Both the position numbers and the translations under genes were made by a program. A stretch of 64,000 bases of DNA from Faecalicatena faecalis (GTDB lineage Bacteria; Bacillota; Clostridia; Lachnospirales; Lachnospiraceae), in assembly GCF_012524165.2 (NCBI RefSeq), contig NZ_JABACJ020000001.1, positions 62,001-126,000 of the forward strand. The letters run 5' to 3'. The notes beneath the pieces were generated by a model. It was not told the DNA's origin. It saw only the letters and a program-made list of their open reading frames with translations, and made no database searches. Shown in pieces: positions 46,413 to 56,520 of the stretch. Positions within the stretch are counted from its first letter, which is position 1. Every line of letters begins with the position of its first letter.

Positions 46413-48395
46413 ATGGAAAAGTTATTGTATGTGGTTCCAGCGGTAGGAATCCTTACTCTGCTCTTTGCTGTATATCTTGCAGTGAAGGTCGGCAGACAGG
46501 ATGCTGGGAACGACAAGATGAAAGAGATCGCCAGTGCGATCAGCGAAGGAGCACGAGCCTTCCTGACAGCAGAGTATAAGATACTGGTCATCTTTGTAGC
46601 TGTATTGTTTGTATTGATCGGTGTGGGCATTGGAAGCTGGGTGACAGCTGTATGCTTTGTGGTAGGGGCATTATTTTCCACACTCGCAGGATACTTTGGA
46701 ATGAATGTGGCAACAAAGGCAAATGTCAGGACAGCCAATGCCGCAAAAGAGAGCGGCATGAACAAAGCGTTGTCTATCGCATTTTCCGGCGGTGCAGTCA
46801 TGGGAATGTGTGTTGCAGGTCTGGGAGCACTTGGCGTGAGCGTTGTGTATATCCTGACTGGCAATGTGGATGTCCTATCAGGATTTAGTTTGGGAGCTTC
46901 TTCTATTGCTTTGTTTGCCCGTGTGGGCGGCGGAATTTATACGAAGGCAGCCGATGTTGGAGCCGACCTGGTCGGTAAGGTAGAGGCTGGGATACCTGAG
47001 GATGACCCGCGTAACCCGGCTGTTATCGCAGATAATGTGGGGGATAATGTTGGAGATGTTGCAGGTATGGGAGCTGACCTGTTTGAATCTTATGTAGGTT
47101 CACTGGTATCAGCACTTACCTTGGGAGTTGTTTATTTTGAGGCATCCGGTGCGCTTTTCCCGCTTGCGATTGCTGCATGCGGACTTCTGGCCTCCATCAT
47201 CGCAACCTTCTTTGTAAAGGGTGATGAGAAGTCCAGCCCGCACAAAGCGCTGAAGATGGGAAGCTATGTATCTGCTATTCTCGTGGTAATTGCCTCTCTT
47301 GTACTGAGCAAGGTGCTGTTTGGAGATTTTAACGGTGCAGTTGCTGTAATCGCAGGTCTTGTAGTCGGCGTATTGATCGGAATCATCACAGAGGTCTATA
47401 CCTCTGCAGATTATAAATTTGTAAAACGAATTGGCGAACAGTCAGAGACAGGAGCAGCCACGACGATCATCAGTGGTATCGCAGTCGGAATGCAGTCTAC
47501 TGCAGTGCCGCTGCTTCTGATCTGTGTTGGAATCTTCGTGGCTTTCCAGGTGTGCGGCCTGTATGGAATCGCCCTGGCAGCAGTTGGAATGCTTTCCACA
47601 ACAGGTATTACCGTTGCCGTCGATGCATATGGCCCTATTGCTGATAATGCAGGGGGTATTGCGGAGATGTCCGGTCTGGATGAATCTGTCCGTGAGATCA
47701 CAGATAAGCTGGATTCCGTAGGAAATACAACTGCAGCTATGGGAAAAGGTTTCGCAATCGGTTCTGCGGCTCTGACAGCTCTGGCATTATTCGTATCCTA
47801 TGCAAATGCTGTGAAGCTGGATAATATTGATATTCTGGATTACCGTGTCATTATCGGAATGTTCATTGGTGGTATGCTGACATTCTTATTCTCAGCATTT
47901 ACGATGGAGTCCGTTTCCAAAGCGGCTTATAAGATGATCGAGGAGGTAAGACGTCAGTTCCGTGAGAAACCAGGCATCATGAAGGGGACTGAAAGGCCAG
48001 ACTATAAATCCTGTGTGGCAATCTCCACTACAGCAGCATTGAGAGAGATGCTCCTTCCGGGTGCCATGGCGGTGGCAGCACCATTGCTGGTCGGTGTCAT
48101 CCTTGGACCACAGTCTTTGGGTGGAATGCTCGCGGGTGCGCTCGTTACAGGTGTCCTAATGGCAATCTTCATGTCCAATTCAGGTGGAGCCTGGGACAAT
48201 GCGAAGAAGTACATAGAGGAAGGCAGTCACGGCGGAAAAGGCAGTGAGGCACATAAGGCAGCCGTTGTAGGCGATACCGTAGGAGATCCGTTCAAGGATA
48301 CATCAGGACCGTCAATCAACATCTTGATCAAGCTCATGACCATCGTATCATTGGTATTTGCTCCATTATTCCTTTCCATTGGCGGACTGCTGTAG
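46413..48395 (+). CDS. hppA: Membrane-bound K+-dependent pyrophosphatase (ion pump)
   Basis: Integral membrane pyrophosphatase of 660 residues with about 16 helices, pumping H+ or Na+ using pyrophosphate. Substrate-binding acid motifs are DVGADLVGK and [21 protein letters not shown]. The [10 protein letters not shown] segment has Ala and Gly where K+-independent enzymes have Lys and Thr, so this is the K+-dependent class. Whether it pumps Na+ or H+ cannot be settled by eye. It captures energy from pyrophosphate made in biosynthesis. RBS GGAGG. Single-gene unit with a bidirectional terminator after it. Confidence 0.95.
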   Translation: MEKLLYVVPAVGILTLLFAVYLAVKVGRQDAGNDKMKEIASAISEGARAFLTAEYKILVIFVAVLFVLIGVGIGSWVTAVCFVVGALFSTLAGYFGMNVATKANVRTANAAKESGMNKALSIAFSGGAVMGMCVAGLGALGVSVVYILTGNVDVLSGFSLGASSIALFARVGGGIYTKAADVGADLVGKVEAGIPEDDPRNPAVIADNVGDNVGDVAGMGADLFESYVGSLVSALTLGVVYFEASGALFPLAIAACGLLASIIATFFVKGDEKSSPHKALKMGSYVSAILVVIASLVLSKVLFGDFNGAVAVIAGLVVGVLIGIITEVYTSADYKFVKRIGEQSETGAATTIISGIAVGMQSTAVPLLLICVGIFVAFQVCGLYGIALAAVGMLSTTGITVAVDAYGPIADNAGGIAEMSGLDESVREITDKLDSVGNTTAAMGKGFAIGSAALTALALFVSYANAVKLDNIDILDYRVIIGMFIGGMLTFLFSAFTMESVSKAAYKMIEEVRRQFREKPGIMKGTERPDYKSCVAISTTAALREMLLPGAMAVAAPLLVGVILGPQSLGGMLAGALVTGVLMAIFMSNSGGAWDNAKKYIEEGSHGGKGSEAHKAAVVGDTVGDPFKDTSGPSINILIKLMTIVSLVFAPLFLSIGGLL

Positions 48396-48420
48396 GAAAG
48401 ACTAGATTTTTAGAAAAAGA

Positions 48421-48470
48421 AAAGGGCGTCCCGCATAGAGAAATTCATCGTCTATGCGGGATGCCCTTTT
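48421..48470. terminator. Bidirectional terminator between hppA and prs
   Basis: AAAGGGC-G-TCCCGCATAGA pairs with TCTATGCGGGA-T-GCCCTTT. T tracts on both strands serve the converging transcripts. Confidence 0.93.
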
Positions 48471-48514
48471 ATGAACGTGCTTATCATTGACTTTATAATT
48501 AGCTTTACCTAATG

Positions 48515-49699
48515 TTAGATTTCCTCTCCATTCCGGTACTTCTGGAGCACGTGCTGAATCCTCTCGCTTGGATTGAGCAGTGTGCTGATAGAACCATCAT
48601 GATTCAATGTATCGATCAAAAGTGCGATATACTTGCTCATATCACAGTTGATATAGTAAGGCTTGGAAAGCAGTTCTGGTGTCTGGTAGATCAGGTTGGT
48701 GGTCAGTATGCCATTGATCAGACCTTCCTCATAAGCCTTATCGAACTTCTCCATTCCATTCGTGAACAGGCCAAATGTAGCGGCAGCAAATATGCGGTTC
48801 GCTTTCCTGCGCTTTAATTCGGTTGCAACCTCGATAATGCTGTCTCCTGAGGAAATCATATCATCGATGATGATCACATCTTTTCCTTCTACAGAGCTTC
48901 CGAGGAACTCATGTGCTACGATTGGGTTGCGGCCGTTCACAATCTTTGTGTAGTCACGGCGCTTATAGAACATACCCATATCAAGGCCGAGTACGTTAGC
49001 AAGATAGATCGCGCGGTTCGTACCGCCTTCATCCGGGCTGATGATCATCATGTGCTCGCTGTCGATCTTTAAGTCCTTCTCCTTGCGGAGCAGTCCCTTG
49101 ATGAACTGATAAGAAGACGGTACGGTCTCAAATCCGTTCAAAGGAATAGCATTCTGTACTCTTGGGTCATGCGCATCAAAGGTGAGGATATTGTCAACAC
49201 CCATGCGCGCAAGTTCCTGAAGTGCCAGAGCACAGTCTAAAGATTCCCTGCCGTTGCGCTTGTGCTGACGGCTTTCATACAAAAACGGCATAATCACGTT
49301 GATACGGCGTCCTTTACCACCAATGGCAGCGATGATACGCTTTAAGTTCTGGAAGTGGTCGTCCGGTGACATATGGTTGAGATTGCCAGAAAGTGAGTAG
49401 GTAATGCTGTAGTTACATACATCGACCATGAGATAAAGATCTTTTCCTCTTACAGATTCATTAATAATACCTTTGGCTTCCCCGGAACCAAATCTCGGTA
49501 CCTTCGTATTAATGATATAGGTGTCCTTTTCATATCCTGAGAATGCAATATCATCCTTGTGTTCGATGGCACTTTCTTTGCGCCATTTTACAAGATAATC
49601 ATTGACCTTGCTGCCGAGCTCTTCACAACCGGCAACCGGGATCAGACCAAGTGCGCCTACTGGAATGTTTTCTAAAGTTCTTTCTGTTCGGTGTAACAT
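48515..49699 (-). CDS. prs: Ribose-phosphate pyrophosphokinase, long form
   Basis: Makes PRPP from ribose 5-phosphate and ATP for nucleotide, histidine and tryptophan synthesis. At 394 residues it is longer than the common 310-320-residue enzyme, with an N-terminal extension of about 60 residues and extra segments. The PRPP-binding loop is VIIIDDMISSGDSI, and the divalent-metal histidine region is FDAHDPRVQNAIP. ATG 49699 follows GGGAGGT. It is the last gene of a minus-strand operon, 18 bases after the helicase loader gene. Confidence 0.9.
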   Translation of the reverse strand: MLHRTERTLENIPVGALGLIPVAGCEELGSKVNDYLVKWRKESAIEHKDDIAFSGYEKDTYIINTKVPRFGSGEAKGIINESVRGKDLYLMVDVCNYSITYSLSGNLNHMSPDDHFQNLKRIIAAIGGKGRRINVIMPFLYESRQHKRNGRESLDCALALQELARMGVDNILTFDAHDPRVQNAIPLNGFETVPSSYQFIKGLLRKEKDLKIDSEHMMIISPDEGGTNRAIYLANVLGLDMGMFYKRRDYTKIVNGRNPIVAHEFLGSSVEGKDVIIIDDMISSGDSIIEVATELKRRKANRIFAAATFGLFTNGMEKFDKAYEEGLINGILTTNLIYQTPELLSKPYYINCDMSKYIALLIDTLNHDGSISTLLNPSERIQHVLQKYRNGEEI

Positions 49700-49717
49700 G
49701 AGTTGACCTCCCTGATT

Positions 49718-50707
49718 TTAAATTCTTTTTAATTTCTTTTTGATTCTGATATCATCCCCAATCAGTTTCAACATCGTATAATTACTCGTAATTCTGGAAA
49801 AAGAACGTTCTGTGTATAAATCTGCCAGAGTGTCGAGTGAAAGATTCGTGGAAATGATCGTGGATTTGCGGCTCAAAAGCCTTTCGTTGATGCAGGTGAA
49901 AAATTGTGATGCTACAAATGTGTTCGTGAATTCTGTCCCCAGATCATCTATGATCAACAGATCACAATCAAAAATATACTCATACATATTTTGCGCATCA
50001 ATGTTGTTTTTGTCAAATGTATTTTTAGCTAGAATAGAAAAAAACTTAGATGCGGAAAAATAAAGGACAGAAAATTCCTTGTCCATCAACTCTTTTGCGA
50101 TACAGTTGGATAAAAATGTCTTTCCAACACCAACATCTCCGTAAAGAAACAGATTATTGAATTCGCTTCCAAATGTATCGGTAAATTGATGACATACTTT
50201 CAGGGCATCCTGCATGACCTGTCTGGAAGAACGCCCTGTTTTTGAATCTATATAGTTGTTGGAGTAATAATCTAGTGAAAATGTAGCAAAGTTTTCCTGG
50301 CTGAGAATTTGGTTCAAATTAGACTGCTCATACAGAATACCAATCACTGCTTTCTTGAAACAGTGGCACTTCTTATTATTGATATACCCGGTATCCTTAC
50401 AGTCCTTACAGTCATAGATTGGTTCAAGATAATCATCAGGGAATCCGCCTGACTTGAGAAGCTCCTTCTTGCTGTTCCGTAAGATAGAAAGCTCTTCCTT
50501 CAAGGAATCCACAGCCTTATCATCCCCGTTCAGCAGCTTCCTACCGTACTGAACGGAAAGGATGGAGATGGAGTCGTCTAAGGACTTGAACTCAGGCAGC
50601 TTCCGATAGACTTCTTCATAATGTCTGGTCAGGGTGTCATGGTTCTTCAACTGGCGCTGCTCATAATCCCGCATGATAGCCTGATATTGTGATGGTTTTA
50701 ATCCCAC
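49718..50707 (-). CDS. DnaC/DnaI-like helicase loader ATPase
   Basis: AAA+ protein of 329 residues that would load the replicative helicase. The N-terminal half has a helical region and a zinc-binding cluster (CKDCKDTGY...KKCHC, near 99-117). The ATPase core has Walker A YGDVGVGKTFLSN, Walker B LLIIDDLGTEF and a sensor-like STNLS. This matches DnaI/IstB-type loaders, and the DnaD-like gene 13 bases upstream fits a replication-initiation pair. It is not a transposon IstB because no transposase is nearby. Confidence 0.88.
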   Translation of the reverse strand: MGLKPSQYQAIMRDYEQRQLKNHDTLTRHYEEVYRKLPEFKSLDDSISILSVQYGRKLLNGDDKAVDSLKEELSILRNSKKELLKSGGFPDDYLEPIYDCKDCKDTGYINNKKCHCFKKAVIGILYEQSNLNQILSQENFATFSLDYYSNNYIDSKTGRSSRQVMQDALKVCHQFTDTFGSEFNNLFLYGDVGVGKTFLSNCIAKELMDKEFSVLYFSASKFFSILAKNTFDKNNIDAQNMYEYIFDCDLLIIDDLGTEFTNTFVASQFFTCINERLLSRKSTIISTNLSLDTLADLYTERSFSRITSNYTMLKLIGDDIRIKKKLKRI

Positions 50708-50720
50708 AATGGTACTCCTT

Positions 50721-51968
50721 CTAATTACTGTTTAATAGTTGCTCCTCCAAAGAATCCATATCATAAGCTCGTCTCTCGAAATTGTTCAGATTCTTGGAGA
50801 CTGGTTTCTGTCTGCTGGAGGCAGTGCTTCTGGCAGCCTTCTCCTTCTGGTATGCTGCATCTAAAACAGCAACGTCCTTTAAGTGACGGACACCATTCTC
50901 ATGCCATTTACGCAGAATCGTATCCGTATATTCAAAGCTGGGCTGGTGGGTAGCAATGATGGTGCGGCTGCAGGCCTCCTGGATGATATCCAGATCAAAG
51001 CCCAGTTCTTCAGTCCACTTTTTGATATAAATTAATTCTGTAGCGGCAGGACCTCTGTTCTTGATACCGAATGCATTCAAGACGGTGTAGCAGTTCCTGT
51101 TGTAATTCGCGGACTGCTGGCGAGCCTGCTCAATGGTGGTAACACCGCTGTCAGACCAGGAGAGTGCTACCTTCTGAATATAATGGATGCTCTTATGTCC
51201 ATTCTCGACACAGGATTCAATCAGATACTCGATCAGATCCGCAGACATACCGAGTGTCTCGTAAAAGTATGTAATTGCATCCACATCTGTCTTGGACAGA
51301 GTCTTTCCAAGATACTGTTCTGCAATGAAAAGCAGAGACTTGATTTCCTTCTGTGCCTTAAATGAAGTCAGAGGGATTGCTTTTGCTTTCGGTGCAGCCT
51401 GCTGTTCAATGACAGGCTTGACCTCTTCAAAAACAGGCGCTTCCGGCATGGCCTCTACCTGTCTTAAAATGGTAGTTCCCGGAACCGTAGCTACTCCTCT
51501 GATGAGAGAAGCCTCAGGAGCGGCAGATACGTTTCTGAGCACAGGGGCTTCTGTAATGGCGACTGCTTCTCTGACCACAGGTGTGTCAGTTACAGCAGTC
51601 ACCTCCTTGAAGGCAGGTCTCTCGGGAATTGCTGTTACCTTAGGTGCAGTCATCTTCCTGTGTGTAATCGAAGGTGTCCGATCCATCTCGATTCCGATGA
51701 TCTTTCCGTCCTCATCCTTTTCCAGGCTTAAAAGTCCTTCAGATTCCCAATATCTGAAGGCTCTTAAGACGTCGTTCTCCGTATTATTCAAGCAGTCGGC
51801 AATCGTGGTGATCGTGAGATTAGAACACGGATCATCCAGATGCCTCAACAGGAATAAATAAACCTTAATGAACTCCCCATTCGCGTTGATCATATAGTTA
51901 TCAATAAAATCATTCGCAATTAAGGTTACGTTTGTCTGGAATTTATTTTTTAATGTTAATGTCTTCAT
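50721..51968 (-). CDS. DnaD-domain replication protein with a 12-residue repeat linker
   Basis: 415-residue protein. The N-terminal winged helix (about 1-100) resembles DnaD/DnaB initiation proteins. Two C-terminal DnaD helical domains cover roughly 205-285 and 285-365 (AITYFYETLGMSADLIEYLI; YIKKWTEELGFDLDIIQEA). Between them lies a linker at 111-182 made of six imperfect 12-residue repeats such as VTAIPERPAFKE and VTAVTDTPVVRE. It should help assemble the helicase-loading complex with the ATPase encoded next. An extended -10 promoter and DnaA boxes lie upstream. Confidence 0.88.
   Translation of the reverse strand: MKTLTLKNKFQTNVTLIANDFIDNYMINANGEFIKVYLFLLRHLDDPCSNLTITTIADCLNNTENDVLRAFRYWESEGLLSLEKDEDGKIIGIEMDRTPSITHRKMTAPKVTAIPERPAFKEVTAVTDTPVVREAVAITEAPVLRNVSAAPEASLIRGVATVPGTTILRQVEAMPEAPVFEEVKPVIEQQAAPKAKAIPLTSFKAQKEIKSLLFIAEQYLGKTLSKTDVDAITYFYETLGMSADLIEYLIESCVENGHKSIHYIQKVALSWSDSGVTTIEQARQQSANYNRNCYTVLNAFGIKNRGPAATELIYIKKWTEELGFDLDIIQEACSRTIIATHQPSFEYTDTILRKWHENGVRHLKDVAVLDAAYQKEKAARSTASSRQKPVSKNLNNFERRAYDMDSLEEQLLNSN
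51423..51638 (-). repeat. Six tandem 12-residue (36-base) coding repeats
   Basis: Residues 111-182 of the DnaD-like protein. Each unit follows the pattern hydrophobic-x-A-h-P/T-x-x-P/x-h-h-R/K-E/x, with Pro and charged positions shared. The DNA copies have diverged, so this is an old expansion. Confidence 0.75.
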
Positions 51969-52022
51969 GTTATTTCCCCTACCCTTTGGTTTTCGTACTT
52001 GACTCTCTCAATGCGTAAACGT

Positions 52023-52031
52023 ATTATAGCA
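52023..52031 (-). promoter_or_regulatory. Extended -10 promoter of the dnaD-like operon
   Basis: TGCTATAAT on the minus strand, 55 bases before the start codon. The -35 region is only T-rich. Confidence 0.6.
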
Positions 52032-52081
52032 CCATATCTTTGGCGGAAAAAGCACTTCTTTGTGGGAAAAACAGGGTTTTT

Positions 52082-52113
52082 TGTAGATAACTATGTGGGG
52101 AATATGTGGATAA
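52082..52113 (-). promoter_or_regulatory. Two DnaA-box-like sites upstream of the dnaD-like operon
   Basis: On the minus strand, TTATCCACA (52105-52113) is a perfect consensus DnaA box and TTATCTACA (52082-52090) differs by one base, 23 bases apart. They lie 54-90 bases upstream of the -10. Confidence 0.65.
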
Positions 52114-52116
52114 GTT

Positions 52117-53493
52117 TTAGCGTAAAAGGTCCTCCCCAATGTTTACAACGTCTCCCGCCCCCATAGTTATCAACAAGTCGCCGGAAACACAATTTTCTTT
52201 CAAGAAATTTTCAATCTCCTCAAAGCTGGAGAAGTAATAAGCATCTGTTCCAAGTTTTTTCAGTTCATCGGCAAGGTCTTTTGAGGAAATTCCCAATGTA
52301 TCTGTCTCGCGGGCCGCATAAATATCTGCAAGGACCACATGGTCTGCATGAGACAAAGACTCCGCAAATTCGTGGAAAAAGGCCTTGGTCCTTGTATATG
52401 TGTGTGGCTGGAATACACACCACAGTTTATGATGTGGATAATGGTGAGCGGCCTTTAATGTTGCAGTGATTTCTGTTGGATGATGTGCATAATCGTCCAC
52501 AATCGTAACACCATTCAAGGAGCCTTTATACTCGAAACGACGGTCTGTTCCAGAAAAGGAGAGCAGTCCCTTTCGAATAGTGTCCATGTCAAGCCCCAGC
52601 AGCTCAGCGACTGCGATGGATGCCAATGCGTTGGATACGTTATGGTCTCCTGTGACAGAAAGTGTGATGTGTTCCGCTTCCTCACCTTTTCTTACCAGGT
52701 CAAAGGAAACTCTTCCCTTCTCATCATAGCTGACGTTCTGGGCACTGTAATCTGCATTTTTGGAGCTTCCATAGGTAATGATATTACAGGAGAGTCCCTC
52801 GCAGATCTCCTGATAATTCAAAATATCTGAATTGATGATCAGAGTTCCGTCCGTTGGCAGCAGCGAAGCAAACTGATGGAAGGAATGGCGGATATCTTCC
52901 AGATCCTTGAAGAAATCCAGATGATCTTCTTCTATATTAAGAATAATACTGATCTTAGGGTAAAAATCCAGGAAACTGTTCGTATATTCACAGGCCTCCG
53001 TGATAAATGTATCTGAATTGCCTACACGAATATTGCCGCCGATGGCTTTTAAGATTCCGCCGACAGAAATGGTCGGGTCCATATCGCCCTCGAGTAAAAC
53101 GTGGGAAATCATAGAAGTCGTGGTTGTCTTTCCATGTGTTCCAGATACTGCAATCGCATTCTTATAGTTCTTCATTAACTGTCCCAAAAGCTCTGCACGT
53201 GTCAGCATCGGGATTTTCTGGGCTACAGCCTCGATCAGCTCTGCGTTGTCTCTGCTGATTGCAGCGGTGTAGACGACACAGTCGATTCCTTCGATGATAT
53301 TCTCTGCCTTCTGTCCGTAAAAAATCTGGGCGCCTCTGCTTTCTAACTGCTCGGTCAGTGGTGATCTTCTGGAATCAGAACCAGATACTGTAAATCCTTC
53401 CTTCATCAGAATCTCAGCCAAACCACTCATGCTGATGCCGCCAATGCCTATAAAATGGATATGAATGGGCTTTTGGAAATCAATTTTATACAT
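52117..53493 (-). CDS. murC: UDP-N-acetylmuramate--L-alanine ligase
   Basis: Adds L-alanine to UDP-MurNAc in peptidoglycan precursor synthesis, cytoplasmic, ATP-dependent, 458 residues. It has the N-terminal GIGGISMSGLAEIL nucleotide-sugar motif, the ATP loop GTHGKTTTT from 118, EACEYTNSFLDF and DDYAHHPTEI. All are standard for MurC rather than MurD-F. ATG 53493 has AAAGGGA upstream. It is transcribed divergently from glgC across a 214-base AT-rich gap. The dnaD-like gene lies downstream on the same strand with its own promoter. Confidence 0.96.
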   Translation of the reverse strand: MYKIDFQKPIHIHFIGIGGISMSGLAEILMKEGFTVSGSDSRRSPLTEQLESRGAQIFYGQKAENIIEGIDCVVYTAAISRDNAELIEAVAQKIPMLTRAELLGQLMKNYKNAIAVSGTHGKTTTTSMISHVLLEGDMDPTISVGGILKAIGGNIRVGNSDTFITEACEYTNSFLDFYPKISIILNIEEDHLDFFKDLEDIRHSFHQFASLLPTDGTLIINSDILNYQEICEGLSCNIITYGSSKNADYSAQNVSYDEKGRVSFDLVRKGEEAEHITLSVTGDHNVSNALASIAVAELLGLDMDTIRKGLLSFSGTDRRFEYKGSLNGVTIVDDYAHHPTEITATLKAAHHYPHHKLWCVFQPHTYTRTKAFFHEFAESLSHADHVVLADIYAARETDTLGISSKDLADELKKLGTDAYYFSSFEEIENFLKENCVSGDLLITMGAGDVVNIGEDLLR

Positions 53494-53667
53494 AAAAATA
53501 TCCCTTTCTCAAATAAAAATTCTTTAAAATAGTCATAAACAATTACTACTTTTTATATTATACTATATATGGGGAAAATTTAAAGATGTTCTTTTTGTGC
53601 AACATTAACAAAAAGACAAAACGTTCCGCTAAAAAATTGTAAAAATTGTGCGCGGAAGAGAAAAGTG

Positions 53668-53676
53668 TGCTATAAT
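53668..53676 (+). promoter_or_regulatory. Extended -10 promoter of glgC
   Basis: TGCTATAAT, 31 bases before the start codon. TTGTGC 19 bases upstream is a weak -35. Confidence 0.65.
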
Positions 53677-53707
53677 GAGTGCAACTAACTAGAAATGAGG
53701 TGACGAC

Positions 53708-54982
53708 ATGATTAAGAAGGAAATGATTGCCATGCTTTTAGCAGGAGGACAAGGCAGTCGACTGGGGGTTCTTACCGCAAAGGTGGCCAAGCCGGCAGTA
53801 GCTTTCGGCGGTAAGTATCGTATTATTGATTTTCCACTAAGTAACTGTATTAATTCAGGTGTTGATACTGTAGGTGTCTTAACACAGTATCAGCCTTTAA
53901 GGTTGAATACTCATATCGGAATTGGTATTCCGTGGGATTTGGACCGTAATGTCGGAGGGGTGACTGTTCTTCCGCCATACGAGAAGAGTACAAGCAGTGA
54001 ATGGTATACCGGTACTGCGAATGCGATTTATCAGAACCTGGATTACATGGAGAACTATAATCCAGATTATGTCCTGATCCTTTCAGGGGACCATATTTAT
54101 AAGATGGATTATGAGGTAATGCTTGATTTCCATAAGGCGAACAAGGCTGATGTAACGATTGCAGCGATGCCGGTTCCGATGGAAGAAGCAAGCAGATTTG
54201 GTATTGTCGTTACTGATGATGAGAGCAGGATCAAAGAATTTGAGGAGAAGCCTGAGAAGCCGAGCAGCAATCTGGCTTCTATGGGAATCTACATATTTAG
54301 CTGGCCAGTACTCAGGGATGCTCTGATCAAGCTTTCCGACCAGCCGAACTGTGATTTTGGTAAACATATCATCCCATATTGCCATGAGAATGGTAAGAGA
54401 ATGTTTGCATATGAGTATAATGGTTACTGGAAAGATGTAGGAACACTTAGTTCCTATTGGGAAGCGAACATGGAACTGATCGATATCATTCCAGAATTTA
54501 ATTTATATGAAGAGTTCTGGAAGATCTATACCAACAGCGCGAACCTTCCACCACAGTATATTTCAGAGCAGTCTGTAGTTGACAGATGTATTATCAGCAA
54601 CGGTTCGGAGATCTACGGTGAAGTTCGCAACTCTGTGCTTGGGGGCGGCGTGACAGTTGGTAAGGGAAGTGTGATCAAAGATTCGATCTTGATGAGAGAT
54701 GTTACGATCGGCGATAACTGTGTAATAGAGAAAGCAATTATTGCAGAAGGCACAGTGATCGGAGATAATGTTGTGATTGGTATCGGAAGTGAAGTTCCGA
54801 ACAAGGATAAGCCGAATATTTACAGCGGCGGACTGGCAACGATCGGAGAGAATTCTAAGGTACCGTCTGGAGTACAGATCGGTAAGAATACCGCCATTAG
54901 TGGTGTTACATCCATAGAAGATTACAGCGATGGAGTACTTGCAAGCGGTGAGACATTAATAAAGGCAGGTGATCGAGTATGA
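53708..54982 (+). CDS. glgC: Glucose-1-phosphate adenylyltransferase
   Basis: Makes ADP-glucose for glycogen synthesis, 424 residues. The catalytic nucleotidyltransferase motif [11 protein letters not shown] is intact, as are [23 protein letters not shown] and the catalytic [10 protein letters not shown]. The C-terminal left-handed beta-helix is visible as hexapeptide repeats ([19 protein letters not shown], [24 protein letters not shown]). It overlaps glgD by 4 bases (ATGA), so the two subunits are made together. RBS GAGGTGA. Confidence 0.96.
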   Translation: MIKKEMIAMLLAGGQGSRLGVLTAKVAKPAVAFGGKYRIIDFPLSNCINSGVDTVGVLTQYQPLRLNTHIGIGIPWDLDRNVGGVTVLPPYEKSTSSEWYTGTANAIYQNLDYMENYNPDYVLILSGDHIYKMDYEVMLDFHKANKADVTIAAMPVPMEEASRFGIVVTDDESRIKEFEEKPEKPSSNLASMGIYIFSWPVLRDALIKLSDQPNCDFGKHIIPYCHENGKRMFAYEYNGYWKDVGTLSSYWEANMELIDIIPEFNLYEEFWKIYTNSANLPPQYISEQSVVDRCIISNGSEIYGEVRNSVLGGGVTVGKGSVIKDSILMRDVTIGDNCVIEKAIIAEGTVIGDNVVIGIGSEVPNKDKPNIYSGGLATIGENSKVPSGVQIGKNTAISGVTSIEDYSDGVLASGETLIKAGDRV

Positions 54983-56097
54983 GAGCAGTAGGTATTATCT
55001 TAGCAGGCGGGAATAACAGGAAGATGCAGGAGCTGACCTCCAGACGTGCGGTTGCAGCAATGCCAGTAGCAGGGAGCTACAGGGCGATTGATTTTGCACT
55101 GAGCAATATGGCGAACTCCCATATCCAGAAGGTGGCTGTCCTGACACAGTATAATGCGAGATCCTTAAATGAACATTTGAATTCTTCTAAGTGGTGGGAT
55201 TTCGGAAGAAAGCAGGGAGGACTTTACGTCTTCACCCCTACGATCACAGCAGAGAATGGTTATTGGTACCGCGGTACTGCAGATGCAATTTATCAGAACT
55301 TAGATTTTCTTAAAAGATGTCATGAACCATATGTGATCATTGCATCTGGTGATGCAGTGTACAAGCTTGATTATAATAAAGTACTTGAATATCACATTGC
55401 GAAGAAGGCAGACATTACTGTTGTATGCAAGGAGCTGGGACCGAATGAAGATGCGACCCGCTTCGGTACAGTACGTATGAATGAATCCGCAAGGATCGAA
55501 GAATTTGAAGAGAAGCCTATGGTGGCTCACTCACAGACAATTTCTACTGGTATTTATGTCATCAGGAGAAGACAACTGATCGACCTCATCGAGCATTGTG
55601 CAGAGGAGGAAAGACATGATTTTGTAACCGATATTCTGATTCGGTATAAGAATCTGAAGAAGATCTACGGTTATAAGATAAACAGCTACTGGAGTAACAT
55701 CTCAACAGTGGACGCATATTACCGGACAAATATGGATTTCCTGAAACCGGAAGTACGGAACTATTTCTTCAAAGAGCTCCCGGCAGTGAATTCTAAAGTG
55801 AGTGACCTTCCGCCGGCGAAGTACAATCCTGGGGCCGTTGTGAAGAACAGCCTTGTGGGAAGCGGAAGTATCATTAATGGAACAGTTGAGAATTCCGTGA
55901 TTTTCAAGAAGGTATTTGTAGGGAATAACTGCGTGATCAAGAATTCCATTATCCTGAACGACGTTTATCTTGGGGATAACACGTACATTGAAAATTGTGT
56001 TGTAGAGAGTCGCGATACGATAAGGGCAAACACGAGACATGTTGGTGAGAATGGTGTGAAAGTGGTAGTTGAGAAAAACGAGCGGTATGCATTATAA
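54979..56097 (+). CDS. glgD: Glucose-1-phosphate adenylyltransferase regulatory subunit
   Basis: GlgC paralog of 372 residues. The catalytic glycine-rich motif is degraded ([12 protein letters not shown] in place of GGQGSRLG), while [11 protein letters not shown] and the C-terminal beta-helix remain. In Geobacillus the corresponding subunit is inactive alone and modulates GlgC. The four-base overlap with glgC supports a heterotetramer. It is followed 75 bases later by spoVG. Confidence 0.95.
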   Translation: MRAVGIILAGGNNRKMQELTSRRAVAAMPVAGSYRAIDFALSNMANSHIQKVAVLTQYNARSLNEHLNSSKWWDFGRKQGGLYVFTPTITAENGYWYRGTADAIYQNLDFLKRCHEPYVIIASGDAVYKLDYNKVLEYHIAKKADITVVCKELGPNEDATRFGTVRMNESARIEEFEEKPMVAHSQTISTGIYVIRRRQLIDLIEHCAEEERHDFVTDILIRYKNLKKIYGYKINSYWSNISTVDAYYRTNMDFLKPEVRNYFFKELPAVNSKVSDLPPAKYNPGAVVKNSLVGSGSIINGTVENSVIFKKVFVGNNCVIKNSIILNDVYLGDNTYIENCVVESRDTIRANTRHVGENGVKVVVEKNERYAL

Positions 56098-56172
56098 AGG
56101 TTATGCTTATTGTGCTTAGGGCTCAATCAAGTAAAAGATTTAATGCAGGCGGAGAAAGGAGACTTGAACATT

Positions 56173-56460
56173 ATGCAAATCACAGATGTGCGTGTGCGCA
56201 AGGTAGCAAAGGAAGGTAAGTTAAAGGCGGTAGTTTCTATTACGATTGATGATGAATTTGTAGTTCATGACATCAAGGTAATCGAAGGAGAAAAGGGATT
56301 ATTTATTGCAATGCCGAGCAAGAAAGCTCTTGACGGTGAATACCGCGACATCGCGCACCCGATCAACTCTGGCACAAGAGAGCGGATTCAGAAGATCATC
56401 CTGGAGAAGTATACTGAGGCTGTGGAAGAAGAGCCGGAAGTGGTGCTTGGGGAAATGTAA
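56173..56460 (+). CDS. spoVG: SpoVG family regulator
   Basis: Small nucleic-acid-binding regulator of 95 residues that affects septation and sporulation in Bacillus and many genes elsewhere. The highly conserved start [11 protein letters not shown] and the [18 protein letters not shown] and MPSKK...YRDIAHPI blocks are clear. The frame is open further upstream, but ATG 56173 with AAAGGAG matches the conserved N-terminus. It is probably cotranscribed with glgCD or served by a promoter inside the 75-base gap. A bidirectional terminator follows. Confidence 0.96.
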   Translation: MQITDVRVRKVAKEGKLKAVVSITIDDEFVVHDIKVIEGEKGLFIAMPSKKALDGEYRDIAHPINSGTRERIQKIILEKYTEAVEEEPEVVLGEM

Positions 56461-56474
56461 TTGGAGTAGTAGAT

Positions 56475-56516
56475 AAAAAAACTGCTGCAGGCTAGAAGGG
56501 TCTGCAGCAGTTTTTT
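56475..56516. terminator. Bidirectional terminator spoVG / pseudouridine synthase
   Basis: ACTGCTGCAG pairs with CTGCAGCAGT; A6 before and T6 after serve both strands. Confidence 0.93.
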
Positions 56517-56520
56517 GCGT

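Noticed and set aside
49718..50707. IstB-like transposon ATPase reading of the helicase loader
   Set aside because: There is no adjacent transposase or inverted repeats, and the gene sits between a DnaD-domain gene and prs.
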